Of a stretch of 64,000 bases of DNA, positions 43,187-52,547 are shown piece by piece. Position 1 is the first letter of the stretch, and every line of letters begins with the position of its first letter. The DNA is from Persicitalea sp038235275 (GTDB lineage: Bacteria; Bacteroidota; Bacteroidia; Cytophagales; Spirosomataceae). A model generated the notes under the pieces. That model saw nothing but the letters and a program-made list of their open reading frames with translations, made no database searches and had not been told where the DNA came from. The stretch covers positions 62,001-126,000 of the forward strand of contig JBBSUC010000002.1 of NCBI GenBank assembly GCA_038235275.1, read 5' to 3'. Position numbers and translations under genes: made by a program.

Positions 43187-46100
43187 ATGTTAGCAGAGAT
43201 CATCCGCTTTGAGCTCAACTACCGCAAGAACCGTCCGGCGACTTACATTTACTTCGCCATTATTTTCCTGCTCTGCTTCTTTTACGCCACTTCCAAGTTC
43301 GTCGTCATCGGTAGCGGGGCAGGCGGTCAATTGAAGGAGAATTCGCCTTACAACATCGCCCAGGTCATGGCCATCATGACTTATGCCATGACGTTTATTA
43401 CTTCGGCCATGATGGGCGTGCCCATCCTGCGCGACTTCGAACATAAGACCGAGTCGCTGATGTTCAGTACCCCCGTGTCTAAGTTCGATTATCTGTTCGG
43501 GCGATTCATCGGTTCGTTCATAGTTACCGTGCTGATCTTTTGCGCGGTTTGGCTGGCGTTGATGCTGGGCTTTGCCGTAGGCAAGCACCTGCCCTGGGAA
43601 CCTTCCTGGTACGCCAAGGAACTTTTGCCCTTCAATTTCTGGCACTACATCCAGCCATTTTTAACGATGGCTTTGACCAATATTTTCATTCAGGCCGCCA
43701 TTTACTTTGCCGCCGGAACACTCAGCCGCCAGACGATTGTCATTTATTTGCAGGGGATCATTCTACTGGTTTTGTACCAAATCGCCGGTACCATCCTGAG
43801 TGACATAGACAATAAGCCCTTGGCGGCCATGCTCGACCCCTTCGGTTTTCAGGCATTCGACAACTACACCGAATACTGGACACCCGCTCAGAAAAACACC
43901 CAACTGGTTCCTTTGCAGGGCGTTTTGCTATGGAACCGACTGCTTTGGCTGGGTATTGCCGTACTCATTCTGATCGGAACCTATTTCGGGTTCAGTTTCA
44001 GCGTGGTGCGCAAAAGCTGGCGCAAGGCCAAGGCCATCGCGGTCGAAAAGGTACGCTTTAACCCCGAGAGCATTCGCATTCCGGTAGTGCGGCAAGTCTT
44101 GACTTCCGGCAGCTATCTGAAAATGATGTGGAAACAGGCGATTTTCTACGCCAAAACCACCGCGAAAGACGTGCCTTTCATTGGCATCGTGAGCGTGGGG
44201 CTGATCGATTTGGTCGTTAGTGCCTTTTATTTTGGCAAGATGTACGGCACGAGTTCGTACCCGGTCACGGCCAACGTGCTGGGACTACTGGGCGGATTCA
44301 ATATTTTCTTTTTTGTCATCATCGTCTTCTACTCCGGCGAGTTGATCTGGCGCGAGCGGGCCGTCAGCATGAATCTCATCATGGATGCGTTGCCCGTTCC
44401 CGACTGGGTCAATTTGGTGGCCAAGTTCGTGGCCATGATTATGCTGTACACGGGTATCTTATTGATATTGATGCTCATGGGCATGGGGGTACAAACGGCG
44501 ATGGGCTATTACCAGTACGAGCCGGAACTCTATCTCGAAACGTTATTCACCAGCACTATGTCCTTCCTGGTGGTTTTTACGTTGCTGGCCTTTTTCGTGC
44601 AAGTGATGGCCAACAGCAAGTTCGTCGGCTACGCGCTGATGTTTCTGTTTTTCATTGTCACGCTGACCATGGGCGCGATGGGTTTTCAGCACCCACTCAT
44701 TACCTTCAACAGCGGCGGCCTCGGCGACTACTCCGACATGAATAAGTATGGCCACTTCTTCGCCCGCTTTTCGTGGTTGAAACTTTACTGGGTCGGCTTT
44801 GTGGCCCTGCTGTTCGTGCTGGCGGTTGTTTTCGCCGTGCGCGGCACCGACAGCATCCTGAAAACCCGTTTGCGTTTGAGTCGCTACCGCTTTACGCGAC
44901 CCATTTTGATCACCGCTTTCGCCGCGCTGATGCTGTTCGTCGGCACGGGCTTCTTCGTGTACTATAACACCAACCAACTGAACGACTACCGTACTTCGGA
45001 AGAGCAGGAGCAACTGTCGGTAGATTACGAGAAAACCTTGAAAAAATGCGAGCGCGTCCCGCAGCCCAAAATCGTAGAGTCCAATCTGAAAGTCGAAATT
45101 TATCCCTCGACTCGCGATTTCACCGCTGAAGGTTTTTATTGGTTGAAAAACAAAACCGATAAGCTACTGACCGACATCCACATTCAGGAGGCGGCGCAAA
45201 ATAACGTAAAAACCGACTACCTACACTTTGGGAACGGTGGGGCCAAGGTGAACAAGGAGTGGAAAAAATTTGGCTACACGATCTACCGTTTGGCGAAGCC
45301 ACTATCTCCCGGCGACTCGGTGAAGATGGACTTCAAGGTCAACTTTACTACTAAAGGCTTCACTTCCGGCGGTGGCAATACCGACATCGTCAACAACGGC
45401 ACGTTCTTCAACAACGGCTATTTCCCGTCGCTGGGCTACGAATCGGGTGCTGAAATTGGCAGCGACGATACGCGCCGCAAGTACAAACTACCCGAGAAGG
45501 AACGCATGATGGAGCAGGACGACCCGCGCGGTCTGGGGATGAATCTATTTGGCGACGATGCCGACTACATCCGCTTCAAAATGGTAATCGGCACGGTGCC
45601 GGATCAAATCGCCATTGCGCCCGGCTATTTGAAAAAGGAATGGACGGAAAATAATCGACGGTACTTTGACTACGAAATGGACGTGCCGATGGTCAATTTT
45701 TACTCCATCGTCTCGGCCCGCTACGAGGTGAAGCGCGATGTGTGGAAAAACTCTGACGGTCAGCCCGTGAAGCTGGAAATATACTACAATAAGGGTCACG
45801 AGTACAATCTCGACAAAATGATGACGTCGATGAAGAAGGCGTTGAGCTACTATTCCAAGAATTTCGGCCCTTACCAGTTTCACCAGTTGCGCATTATGGA
45901 ATTCCCGCGTTACGCCAGCTTCGCGCAGTCGTTCGCCAATACCGTCCCCTTCTCCGAAGGCATCGGCTTTATCCAGAAAATCAGCGACCCGGACGAGGAT
46001 TTGGACATGCCTTTCTACGTGACTGCCCACGAAGTGGCGCACCAGTGGTGGGGACACCAGGTACCGGAGGCCCGGGTGAAGGGCAACGCCATGCTTTCGG

Positions 46101-46837
46101 AGTCACAGTCGCAGTACTCGGCCCTGATGGTGATGAAGCACAGCTTCCCGCCCGAAATCATGCAAAAATTCCTGAAATACGAAATGGATCGCTATCTGGG
46201 CGGACGGTCTTCGGAAGACAAAAAGGAGCAGCCGATGGCACTCACCGAAGGCCAGGCTTACATCCACTACAACAAGGCTTCGGTCATTATGTACGCCTTG
46301 CAAGACTATATTGGCGAGAATAAAGTCAACGCCGCCCTGCGCAAGTTCCTGAACGAGTGGCGCTACCCCGGCCCCGATTCCAAACACCAGCGCTACCCCA
46401 CCAGCCGCGACCTGATCGGCTACTTCCGCGCCGAAACGCCGGATTCTTTGCAGTACCTGATTAACGACTGGTTCGAGACCATCACGCTTTACGAAAACAA
46501 GGCCACCGAAGCGACCTACGTCAAGAAAAACGACAAGCAGTACGAGGTGACACTGAAATTTACCGCCGAGATGTTCCGCGCCGACAGCGCGGGCAACGAA
46601 CGCCCGCTGCCGCTGAACACGCAGTGGTTCGACGTGGGGGTGTATGGCAAAAATAAAGAGGGCGAGGACAAACTCCTCTATCTGCAAAAGCAGCGCGTGA
46701 CGAAGAAGGAGAATACGGTGAAGATAATAGTGTCGGAGAAGCCGAGCAAGGCGGGCGTGGACCCGATTAACAAGCTTATCGACCGCCACCCGGATGACAA
46801 TACAAAGACGGTGAGTGAGGCGGGGGTGGAAAGTTGA
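43187..46837 (+). CDS. ABC permease fused to M1-peptidase-like domain
   Basis: A 1216-residue fusion. The first about 600 residues hold two ABC-2 type membrane blocks (about 12 helices) separated by short soluble parts; residues about 620-1200 form an extracytoplasmic M1 gluzincin-like domain. The zinc site HEVAH is at 948-952 with QWWGHQ following; the third ligand Glu is at 972, 19 residues after the second His instead of 18. The usual GxMEN exopeptidase motif is replaced by RIMEFPR, so classical aminopeptidase activity is doubtful. With the ATPase upstream it should form an exporter with a peptidase or a peptide-binding domain. Substrate unknown. Confidence 0.9.
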   Translation: MLAEIIRFELNYRKNRPATYIYFAIIFLLCFFYATSKFVVIGSGAGGQLKENSPYNIAQVMAIMTYAMTFITSAMMGVPILRDFEHKTESLMFSTPVSKFDYLFGRFIGSFIVTVLIFCAVWLALMLGFAVGKHLPWEPSWYAKELLPFNFWHYIQPFLTMALTNIFIQAAIYFAAGTLSRQTIVIYLQGIILLVLYQIAGTILSDIDNKPLAAMLDPFGFQAFDNYTEYWTPAQKNTQLVPLQGVLLWNRLLWLGIAVLILIGTYFGFSFSVVRKSWRKAKAIAVEKVRFNPESIRIPVVRQVLTSGSYLKMMWKQAIFYAKTTAKDVPFIGIVSVGLIDLVVSAFYFGKMYGTSSYPVTANVLGLLGGFNIFFFVIIVFYSGELIWRERAVSMNLIMDALPVPDWVNLVAKFVAMIMLYTGILLILMLMGMGVQTAMGYYQYEPELYLETLFTSTMSFLVVFTLLAFFVQVMANSKFVGYALMFLFFIVTLTMGAMGFQHPLITFNSGGLGDYSDMNKYGHFFARFSWLKLYWVGFVALLFVLAVVFAVRGTDSILKTRLRLSRYRFTRPILITAFAALMLFVGTGFFVYYNTNQLNDYRTSEEQEQLSVDYEKTLKKCERVPQPKIVESNLKVEIYPSTRDFTAEGFYWLKNKTDKLLTDIHIQEAAQNNVKTDYLHFGNGGAKVNKEWKKFGYTIYRLAKPLSPGDSVKMDFKVNFTTKGFTSGGGNTDIVNNGTFFNNGYFPSLGYESGAEIGSDDTRRKYKLPEKERMMEQDDPRGLGMNLFGDDADYIRFKMVIGTVPDQIAIAPGYLKKEWTENNRRYFDYEMDVPMVNFYSIVSARYEVKRDVWKNSDGQPVKLEIYYNKGHEYNLDKMMTSMKKALSYYSKNFGPYQFHQLRIMEFPRYASFAQSFANTVPFSEGIGFIQKISDPDEDLDMPFYVTAHEVAHQWWGHQVPEARVKGNAMLSESQSQYSALMVMKHSFPPEIMQKFLKYEMDRYLGGRSSEDKKEQPMALTEGQAYIHYNKASVIMYALQDYIGENKVNAALRKFLNEWRYPGPDSKHQRYPTSRDLIGYFRAETPDSLQYLINDWFETITLYENKATEATYVKKNDKQYEVTLKFTAEMFRADSAGNERPLPLNTQWFDVGVYGKNKEGEDKLLYLQKQRVTKKENTVKIIVSEKPSKAGVDPINKLIDRHPDDNTKTVSEAGVES

Positions 46838-46845
46838 TTGGTTCA

Positions 46846-46889
46846 AAACAGCAAAGCCCGGAGCAGTTGAGTTCCGGGCTTTGCTGTTT
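46846..46889. terminator. bidirectional terminator hairpin
   Basis: A 17-bp perfect stem (46846-46862 with 46873-46889) with a 10-nt loop; CAGCAAAGCCCGGA is the left core. It serves the fused permease and the convergent barrel gene. Confidence 0.88.
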
Positions 46890-46929
46890 ATGTAGTTTAT
46901 CGGGTCATTGAGCATCCAACTAATGACCG

Positions 46930-47616
46930 TTAGCGCGTTTTTCCTAGAAAATATCCCGCCATCAAGCCCAGGCTGCGATTGTAAAACGCGCCGTAATCAA
47001 TCGTGCGGGAACTTGGAGCAATTCCAGTCAGGCTATGGCCATAATTGACCGCCAGAGAAACTCTCCCCATTTCTATTCCAGCCGCCGCCGCCAAGCCGTA
47101 ATCCATTCGATTGTAAGCTCCTTCCGGACGGCCATTTTTGGGACCAAACGTAATCTTTTGGACGGGGAAGGCAGATGCAAGAGATTTTGCCGCATGAAAT
47201 TTCCCATTGATCCCATAGGCCGCGTACAACCCCGGCCCCCCAAATAGTTGGCATGATTTACCAATCTTGGCCTTATAGAGCACCAGCACCGGAAGATCAA
47301 GGTAGTTGGTTTTGAAATTGGACCGGGCGGTTCCGGTTAGGGTACCCTGTTGATTGCGGAATTCCACCTCTGTGCTGAATCCCTTCGTGACATAAAGTAA
47401 AGCAGGTTGAATCGAAAATTTTGGAGAAAGGATAATTTCAGCCATCAAACCACCTTGATACCCCGGCAGTGGATCAAAGTTAGTACTACCAGTCTCAAAT
47501 TTAACGTTGGAGGCATTCACTCCGGCTTTCAGCCCAAACCGAACCTGAGCTTGCGCAGTTTGTTGCGCGTAAAGAGTAACCCCAACCAACAGCAGAGAAA
47601 TGGCAAGTTTTTTCAT
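46930..47616 (-). CDS. porin-family outer-membrane beta-barrel protein
   Basis: A 228-residue protein with signal (MKKLAISLLLVGVTLYAQQTAQAQ) followed by FGLKAGVNASNVKFE, the usual start of the PorT-like outer-membrane barrel family, and YLDLPVLVLYKA and YGLAAAAGIEMGRVSLAVNYGHSL strands. The specific role cannot be read. It is convergent with the fused permease. Confidence 0.85.
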   Translation of the reverse strand: MKKLAISLLLVGVTLYAQQTAQAQVRFGLKAGVNASNVKFETGSTNFDPLPGYQGGLMAEIILSPKFSIQPALLYVTKGFSTEVEFRNQQGTLTGTARSNFKTNYLDLPVLVLYKAKIGKSCQLFGGPGLYAAYGINGKFHAAKSLASAFPVQKITFGPKNGRPEGAYNRMDYGLAAAAGIEMGRVSLAVNYGHSLTGIAPSSRTIDYGAFYNRSLGLMAGYFLGKTR

Positions 47617-47675
47617 GGCGAGTGAAATTTGGTTTCATTTTTCCTCTAACGAATCAACCCCTTCTCTGATTGTCA

Positions 47676-48254
47676 CTATTTTTCGCCGTCGACAACTTCG
47701 ACTTCTTTCCAGTTCTCGCCCGAGCGGATGCGGTTGAGTTGGGTATGCGTGATGCCGAATTGCTTGGCAATCATTTTCAAACGGTTGTTATCGTTTTTGA
47801 GCAACTTCCTGATTATCCGTACCTTCGATTCGGTGAGTTTGTAGTTTTTGGTGTAGCGCGGCATTACCCGGTTGACCATCGCCGGGTTACTCCGATTGTG
47901 CAGCGTCAACTCGTCCTTGCTTACCCACTTCAAGTTCTCGAAATAGTTGTTTTGTTTGTCGTAGTCCAGATGGATCACAAACTCCTGTTCCGGGCTCTTC
48001 TGGTCTAAAAAATGCTCCGCTACCAGTTTGTGAATGTACCGATTGGCTGATTTGTCCTTTTGCAGCCTTATGTTCAGCGAGCGGTAACCCTGAATGACTG
48101 AGCCTTTGATGATCGTTCCCTTCTCCGGCTTCATCTGAAAGCTTTTGATGCGTCCATAATTCGACACTTCGTAATGCGGATCATTCTCGGGGTCACCGAA
48201 GTCAATTTTAACCCACTTTTCGTTCCAGAAGCTGTTGCTCATGCTATCTTTCAT
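47676..48254 (-). CDS. NUMOD4 / HNH-like DNA-binding protein
   Basis: A 192-residue protein. The N-terminal NUMOD4 domain (EKWVKIDF..HYEVSNYGRIKSF) is followed by an HNH-like middle (HKLVAEHFL, then VIHLDYDKQNNYFENLKWVS) and a C-terminal helix-turn-helix (LTESKVRIIRKLL...MIAKQFGITHTQLNRIRSG). Homing-endonuclease relatives have this layout; the HNH core keeps one His and the Asn pair, so cleavage is possible but not certain. No intron or intein is near; a host regulator role is an alternative. Start 48254 or the Met four codons later. Confidence 0.8.
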   Translation of the reverse strand: MKDSMSNSFWNEKWVKIDFGDPENDPHYEVSNYGRIKSFQMKPEKGTIIKGSVIQGYRSLNIRLQKDKSANRYIHKLVAEHFLDQKSPEQEFVIHLDYDKQNNYFENLKWVSKDELTLHNRSNPAMVNRVMPRYTKNYKLTESKVRIIRKLLKNDNNRLKMIAKQFGITHTQLNRIRSGENWKEVEVVDGEK

Positions 48255-48533
48255 ATCGTGTCAGTATTGCGTGGACTTTGTGGTACTCAACTTCGATTTC
48301 ACCTAAACGAAACAATAGCAAAAAACATAAAAAGCATCGACTTGTTTTCTGCACTTTTGCGATTAAAGGAAAAGAAGGACATTTTCAAAAAAACAAAATT
48401 GAATTGTTCAATCTAATATCAACACATTATGAATTGAACCCTTCAACGGTGGTTTACAGTTTATCTTTATACAGACACAAGAAAAATCGGGCCAACCGAT
48501 TTCATCCGGCTACTTAACTAACTTGTTAATTTA

Positions 48534-48893
48534 ATGAAGAAGACATTGATTATCGGGGCCACGACTAACCCGGCCCGTTATGCTCACTCGGCGGCTATTC
48601 GCCTCAGGCAACACGGTCATGACATCGTTCAGATTGGTCTCCGCTCGGGAGAAGTGGCCGGGGAACCCATAAATACCCAAAAGGAAGAATTTGAGGGCAT
48701 TGATACCGTTACGCTCTACATTGGACCCCGTCACCAACCCGAGTATTATAACTACGTAATTTCGCTAAAACCCAAACGCGTCATCTTCAATCCCGGCACA
48801 GAGAATGCCGCGTTTGAAGCGCTATTGGATGAAAACGGAATTGAGCCAATCGAAGCCTGCACCCTGGTAATGCTCTCGACCAGCCAATACTAG
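48534..48893 (+). CDS. CoA-binding domain protein
   Basis: A 119-residue Rossmann-fold protein of the YccU group. TLIIGATTNPARYAHSAAIRLRQHGH is the nucleotide-binding start and VIFNPGTENAAFEALLDENGIEPIEACTLVML its end. The ligand is probably CoA or a derivative; the role is unknown. It is preceded by a 279-nt gap that holds no recognised gene. Confidence 0.87.
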   Translation: MKKTLIIGATTNPARYAHSAAIRLRQHGHDIVQIGLRSGEVAGEPINTQKEEFEGIDTVTLYIGPRHQPEYYNYVISLKPKRVIFNPGTENAAFEALLDENGIEPIEACTLVMLSTSQY

Positions 48894-48958
48894 GAAGGCA
48901 GGAAAATGGCGTAAAATTGGGGAGGAAATGACCCAAGCGAAGCCTCGAAAGTATGAGT

Positions 48959-49210
48959 TTACGCGGGCTTGATCTCGAAGCTAAATTCTTCCATAATGAG
49001 GTTAGCCAAGAGTTTCTCACAGGCGGTCTTTACTTTCGCCTCGGCTTCGGCAGCATCCGCTGCTTCCAGCCGGATAGTGATGTGCTTGCCGATGCGCACG
49101 TCGTCCACCTGGTCGATGCCCAGGTTGTGCAGGCCGAGTTTGACGGCCTTACCTTGTGGGTCGAGGATTTCTTTAATGGGCATAATGTCGATGTCGGCAA
49201 CGAACTGCAT
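48959..49210 (-). CDS. purS: phosphoribosylformylglycinamidine synthase subunit PurS
   Basis: An 83-residue subunit that bridges PurL and PurQ in purine synthesis. IKEILDPQGKAVKLGLHNLG, DVRIGKHITIRLE and the final CEKLLANLIMEEFSFEI follow the PurS pattern. The large subunits are not adjacent. Single gene. Confidence 0.88.
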   Translation of the reverse strand: MQFVADIDIMPIKEILDPQGKAVKLGLHNLGIDQVDDVRIGKHITIRLEAADAAEAEAKVKTACEKLLANLIMEEFSFEIKPA

Positions 49211-49365
49211 GGGGAGCGTAGTAAAGGTGGTTTTTTAACAATTTCAGGCGGCGCAAAAATGCAACAAAATGTGCGGCTTACCTACTCCGGGTGGCTGTTT
49301 TCCAGTCAGAAATTCGGGAATTCACTTTTCGAACTAGCCTGATTTTCCTATCCCTCAAAACGAAA

Positions 49366-49395
49366 AAAGCCCTCGATTAAATGGTCGGGGGCTTT
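49366..49395 (-). terminator. rho-independent terminator of the small coiled-coil gene
   Basis: AAAGCCCTCGA (49366-49376) pairs with TCGGGGGCTTT (49385-49395) with one G-U; on the minus strand the stem is followed by six T. Confidence 0.8.
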
Positions 49396-49414
49396 ACTTT
49401 CAGTATATATCCTA

Positions 49415-49651
49415 TTAAGAATCTGCTTTGTGCAGGCCCTTCATAACCATCTCAGCCTCATCGCGAATAACCTTAAGTTTATCTTTTAATTTTTCCATGT
49501 CTTCGTTTAAAGTGGCTTTGGCTTCGGCCTTTTCTGTCTCCGAAAGTTCGTAAAACCATCTATCGAATTTATTCCGACGCTTTTTTCTCTCTTCCTCGTT
49601 CTCTACGGAGCGTATCCAAGTCAAGAACTCGCTGACTTCCTGTTTTATCAT
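49415..49651 (-). CDS. small coiled-coil protein, unknown function
   Basis: A 78-residue, highly charged, nearly all-helical protein: FLTWIRSVENEEERKKRRNKFD followed by heptad-like LNEDMEKLKDKLKVIRDEAEMV. There is no signal or known domain. It ends at a good terminator. Its ATG follows the stop of another small helical frame by six nt, so the two are cotranscribed; a toxin-antitoxin-like pair is one possibility but not shown. Confidence 0.6.
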   Translation of the reverse strand: MIKQEVSEFLTWIRSVENEEERKKRRNKFDRWFYELSETEKAEAKATLNEDMEKLKDKLKVIRDEAEMVMKGLHKADS

Positions 49652-49657
49652 GGCTTA

Positions 49658-49821
49658 TCAGTCTTCTGTAATGATTGTGATCATTTCTGCAGTCTGCGTC
49701 GCTTCCCTGATCAATTCGTCAAACGCTTTTTGATCTGCCCAAGACGGGTAATCGAGTATTTCTGTTTCCAACGTTTCGAGCCTCTCACTAAGCGCTTTAA
49801 GCAACTTTTTTTTCTTGTCAT
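49658..49821 (-). pseudogene. small helical protein, ATG out of frame at an A8 tract
   Basis: The main frame ends at TGA 49660-49658 and codes ...KKLLKALSERLETLETEIL then DYPSWADQKAFDELIREATQ and a TAEMITIITED end, an acidic coiled sequence that looks real. In this frame no ATG exists before an upstream stop. An ATG at 49821 (ATGACAAG) precedes an A8 tract (minus-strand copy of T8 at 49806-49813); one extra A would join it to the frame as a 54-residue protein. It may be a pseudogene, a sequencing error, a case of polymerase slippage, or start at TTG 49804. Confidence 0.5.
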
Positions 49822-49869
49822 CAACGAAAGGCCTTATCGAAAGTACGAAATATTATCCTTCGTTCTGTT

Positions 49870-51492
49870 TTACCAAAAATAAGCGTACAGGGAAACGATG
49901 AGCGCTAGTATCACCACCGTACCGATGACAAACGTGCGGTGCGGCCGGAACATCGAAGCGTCGATTTCGAGACCCTTTTTCTGATCGGGTAAGACCAGTC
50001 CCAGTACCACCATTACTACCACGCAGATTACGAAAACCCAACCCATACGGTCGAGGAAGGGTACATCTTCCCAGCCACTGAAAGGCGGGTAACCATTCTG
50101 CATCGCGAGGGCAATGAGAAAGCCGCCCACGATGGCGAACAGCGCCCCGGCGGAGTTGGTGCGCTTCCAGAAGAAGCCCATCGAGAAGGCTGCAAAGATG
50201 CCGGGTGACAGTAGTCCTGTCGTTTGCTGGATGAACTGGAAGCCGCCCTCCTTTTCAATTCCCATGTGGGGAGCCACCACAATCGCCAGCACCATTGCCA
50301 CGATCACTACGTAGCGACCAATGCGGACGAGTTCGGCTTCGGTGTGGTTTTTGCCGATATAGTTTTTGAAAATATCCAGCGTAAAAATTGTGGAAATGCT
50401 GTTGGCCTTACCCGCCAGCGAGGCCACCACCGCCGCCGTGAGGGCTGCGAAGGAAAGGCCTTTCAATCCCATCGGGAGCAGGTTCAGCAATACGGGATAG
50501 GCTTTGTCGGGATTGATGGTGCCATTTGGCCCCAGCATATCGGCCTGAAACATGCCCCGGCTGTAAAGGGAGTAGGCCGCAATACCCGGCAGCACCACGA
50601 TAATCGGCATGAGCAGTTTGAGACCCGCCGCGAAGAGCAGACCGTTGCGGGCAGTTTTGAGGTCGGCCCCGAGGGCACGCTGCGTGATATACTGGTTACA
50701 CCCCCAGTAGTTGAGGTTCACAATCCACATGCCCCCGAGCAGCACCGTAAGGCCGGGTAATTCCATGTAGTACGGGTCGCCCTTGGAGAAAATCATGTGG
50801 AAGTGGTCATCGTGACTTTGGGTCATGGCTTTGAAACCCTCCACCATGCCCTGCCGTCCGGCATCGTCCGACACCAGGTTGAGCGCCAGGTAGGTGGTGG
50901 CCAGTCCGCCTAAAACCAGAAAAAACACCTGAATAACGTCGGTATAGCCGATGACCTTCATCCCGCCCAGCGTAATGATAATCGCGAAAACGGCCAGCGT
51001 CCACATACAAAAGGTAAAATCGAGTCCCGAAATGCCGGACACCGCCAACGCACCCAGATAAAGAATTGAAGTCAGGTTGACCAGAATGTATAACGCCAGC
51101 CAGAAAATGGCCATGATTAGACTCACACTTTTGTTGTACCGCTGGCTAAGAAATTGCGGCATGGTGTAAATGTGATTCTTGAGGTAAATCGGCATAAAAA
51201 ATACTGCCACGATAATGAGTGTAGCGGCCGCCAGCCACTCATAGGACGAAATCGCCAGCCCCATCGTGAAGCCGTTGCCCGACATGCCGATAAATTGCTC
51301 GGCGGAGATGTTGGAGGCGATCAGCGACGCGCCGATGGCCCACCAGGTAAGCGACCCCTCGGCCAGGAAGAAGTCGGTGGTAGATGCCGCTTCGGATTTT
51401 TTGCGGTTGTAAATCCAAAATCCGTAACCCGCTACGATGATGAAGTAAAAGAAAAAGACAACGTAATCGAGCGTTTGTAGTTGTTGCATCAT
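49870..51492 (-). CDS. sodium/solute symporter, SSS family (SGLT-like)
   Basis: A 540-residue transporter with 13-14 helices. The sequence DFFLAEGSLTWWAIGASLIASNISAEQFIGMSG (segments of the family's first helices), WMIVNLNYWGCNQYITQR-like core (here GGMWIVNLNYWGCNQY) and AALTAAVVASLAGKANS match sugar-type sodium symporters related to vSGLT. The nearby uxaC and uxuA genes make a hexuronate or related sugar a reasonable guess. Confidence 0.9.
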   Translation of the reverse strand: MMQQLQTLDYVVFFFYFIIVAGYGFWIYNRKKSEAASTTDFFLAEGSLTWWAIGASLIASNISAEQFIGMSGNGFTMGLAISSYEWLAAATLIIVAVFFMPIYLKNHIYTMPQFLSQRYNKSVSLIMAIFWLALYILVNLTSILYLGALAVSGISGLDFTFCMWTLAVFAIIITLGGMKVIGYTDVIQVFFLVLGGLATTYLALNLVSDDAGRQGMVEGFKAMTQSHDDHFHMIFSKGDPYYMELPGLTVLLGGMWIVNLNYWGCNQYITQRALGADLKTARNGLLFAAGLKLLMPIIVVLPGIAAYSLYSRGMFQADMLGPNGTINPDKAYPVLLNLLPMGLKGLSFAALTAAVVASLAGKANSISTIFTLDIFKNYIGKNHTEAELVRIGRYVVIVAMVLAIVVAPHMGIEKEGGFQFIQQTTGLLSPGIFAAFSMGFFWKRTNSAGALFAIVGGFLIALAMQNGYPPFSGWEDVPFLDRMGWVFVICVVVMVVLGLVLPDQKKGLEIDASMFRPHRTFVIGTVVILALIVSLYAYFW

Positions 51493-51599
51493 CGAAAGGG
51501 GTTAATGTGATAGCAAAATGGGGAAGTCATTTTTAAAGCGAGGGCGAAAGTACGTTTTTTGTGAAAAAAATGCACGATTTTACGTTTATCCGGTAAAAA

Positions 51600-52451
51600 T
51601 CATCGCAGCGGATAAAAATAAGGCGGCACTTTTTGCTGCGATTCTCCGGCCTTTTTCAGATTACTGTAGGTTTCGGTGAAATCGCCCCCGCGCCGCAGAT
51701 TGTCCAGCAAAGCCTGTACGCTCTTTGGCCCGGTCACTAGCAGCCAGTACGACACCTCCATGCCTGCCGTCATGTAGGCCAGCATTACGCGCCGCTGGTT
51801 ACCGCCAAAAAAACCGCGCATGCTTTGCAGATCTTCCAATTCCAGTACTTCCTGCGCGCCGTGGGTCAGGTACAGCCATTCGTCTTTGTAGCTCAGGTAG
51901 CGCTTCGCTGGTTCGGTTTCCGGCACGAAGCGGCGGTCGAGCATCAGGGCCAGACCTTCGTTGAACCATTGTGGCACTTCTGTTGTGGTCTTCCACCAGC
52001 CCAGGCGGGTAAAGACTTCATCGTGACACATTTCGTGGCTGACCACGTCCACGTTCAAGCCGTAAGGATTGAGTACGAGGTAGGAGTCACCCCAGGGCGT
52101 TCCCAGGCTACAGCCCGCTCCTTCGTTGCTGTGGCAGTATTTCTGGTATTCTTCGGGATCACTGCACAGGATGAGCGTGGCTTTGCCCACTGATTTTCCC
52201 CAAAAAGCAACGATGCGCTGCCGGGCCTGGTCGACGGCCTCGTCCATGCGTTGCCGCTGCGCGGCGTCGATCTGCGGACTTACGTACAGCCTTTCGTTCA
52301 CTTTTTCAAAGCTGGAAAAAGCAATTGTCTGGCAGTAAAGAATGTGGGAATAAAGAAAGTAGTAACTCGCGACGGCCACGAAAATTCCCGTCAACAGAAA
52401 TTTCAGAACCTTGGTCAATCGTGAAACGAGCGAGGGGCTATTCTTCTGCAA
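51600..52451 (-). CDS. membrane-anchored HExxH peptidase, MA-clan-like
   Basis: A 283-residue protein with one N-terminal membrane helix (about 17-39) and a periplasmic domain. The zinc motif HEMCH is at residues 139-143, and the third ligand is probably Glu165 in QWFNEGLAL, the gluzincin arrangement. Substrate is unknown. The start appears to be TTG 52451; no ATG is available in frame before it. Confidence 0.75.
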   Translation of the reverse strand: MQKNSPSLVSRLTKVLKFLLTGIFVAVASYYFLYSHILYCQTIAFSSFEKVNERLYVSPQIDAAQRQRMDEAVDQARQRIVAFWGKSVGKATLILCSDPEEYQKYCHSNEGAGCSLGTPWGDSYLVLNPYGLNVDVVSHEMCHDEVFTRLGWWKTTTEVPQWFNEGLALMLDRRFVPETEPAKRYLSYKDEWLYLTHGAQEVLELEDLQSMRGFFGGNQRRVMLAYMTAGMEVSYWLLVTGPKSVQALLDNLRRGGDFTETYSNLKKAGESQQKVPPYFYPLR

Positions 52452-52547
52452 TGCCGGGTATTTTTGGGCTACAAGCGTGATAAAAGTGCCAATTTAGTAC
52501 TTTTGGCCAGATATACATCACGGCTAAAAGCACTACGGCAGCACGCT

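Noticed and set aside
46103..46915. 270-codon minus-strand frame opposite the M1-like domain
   Set aside because: Antisense to zinc-site coding sequence; composition is a shadow type.
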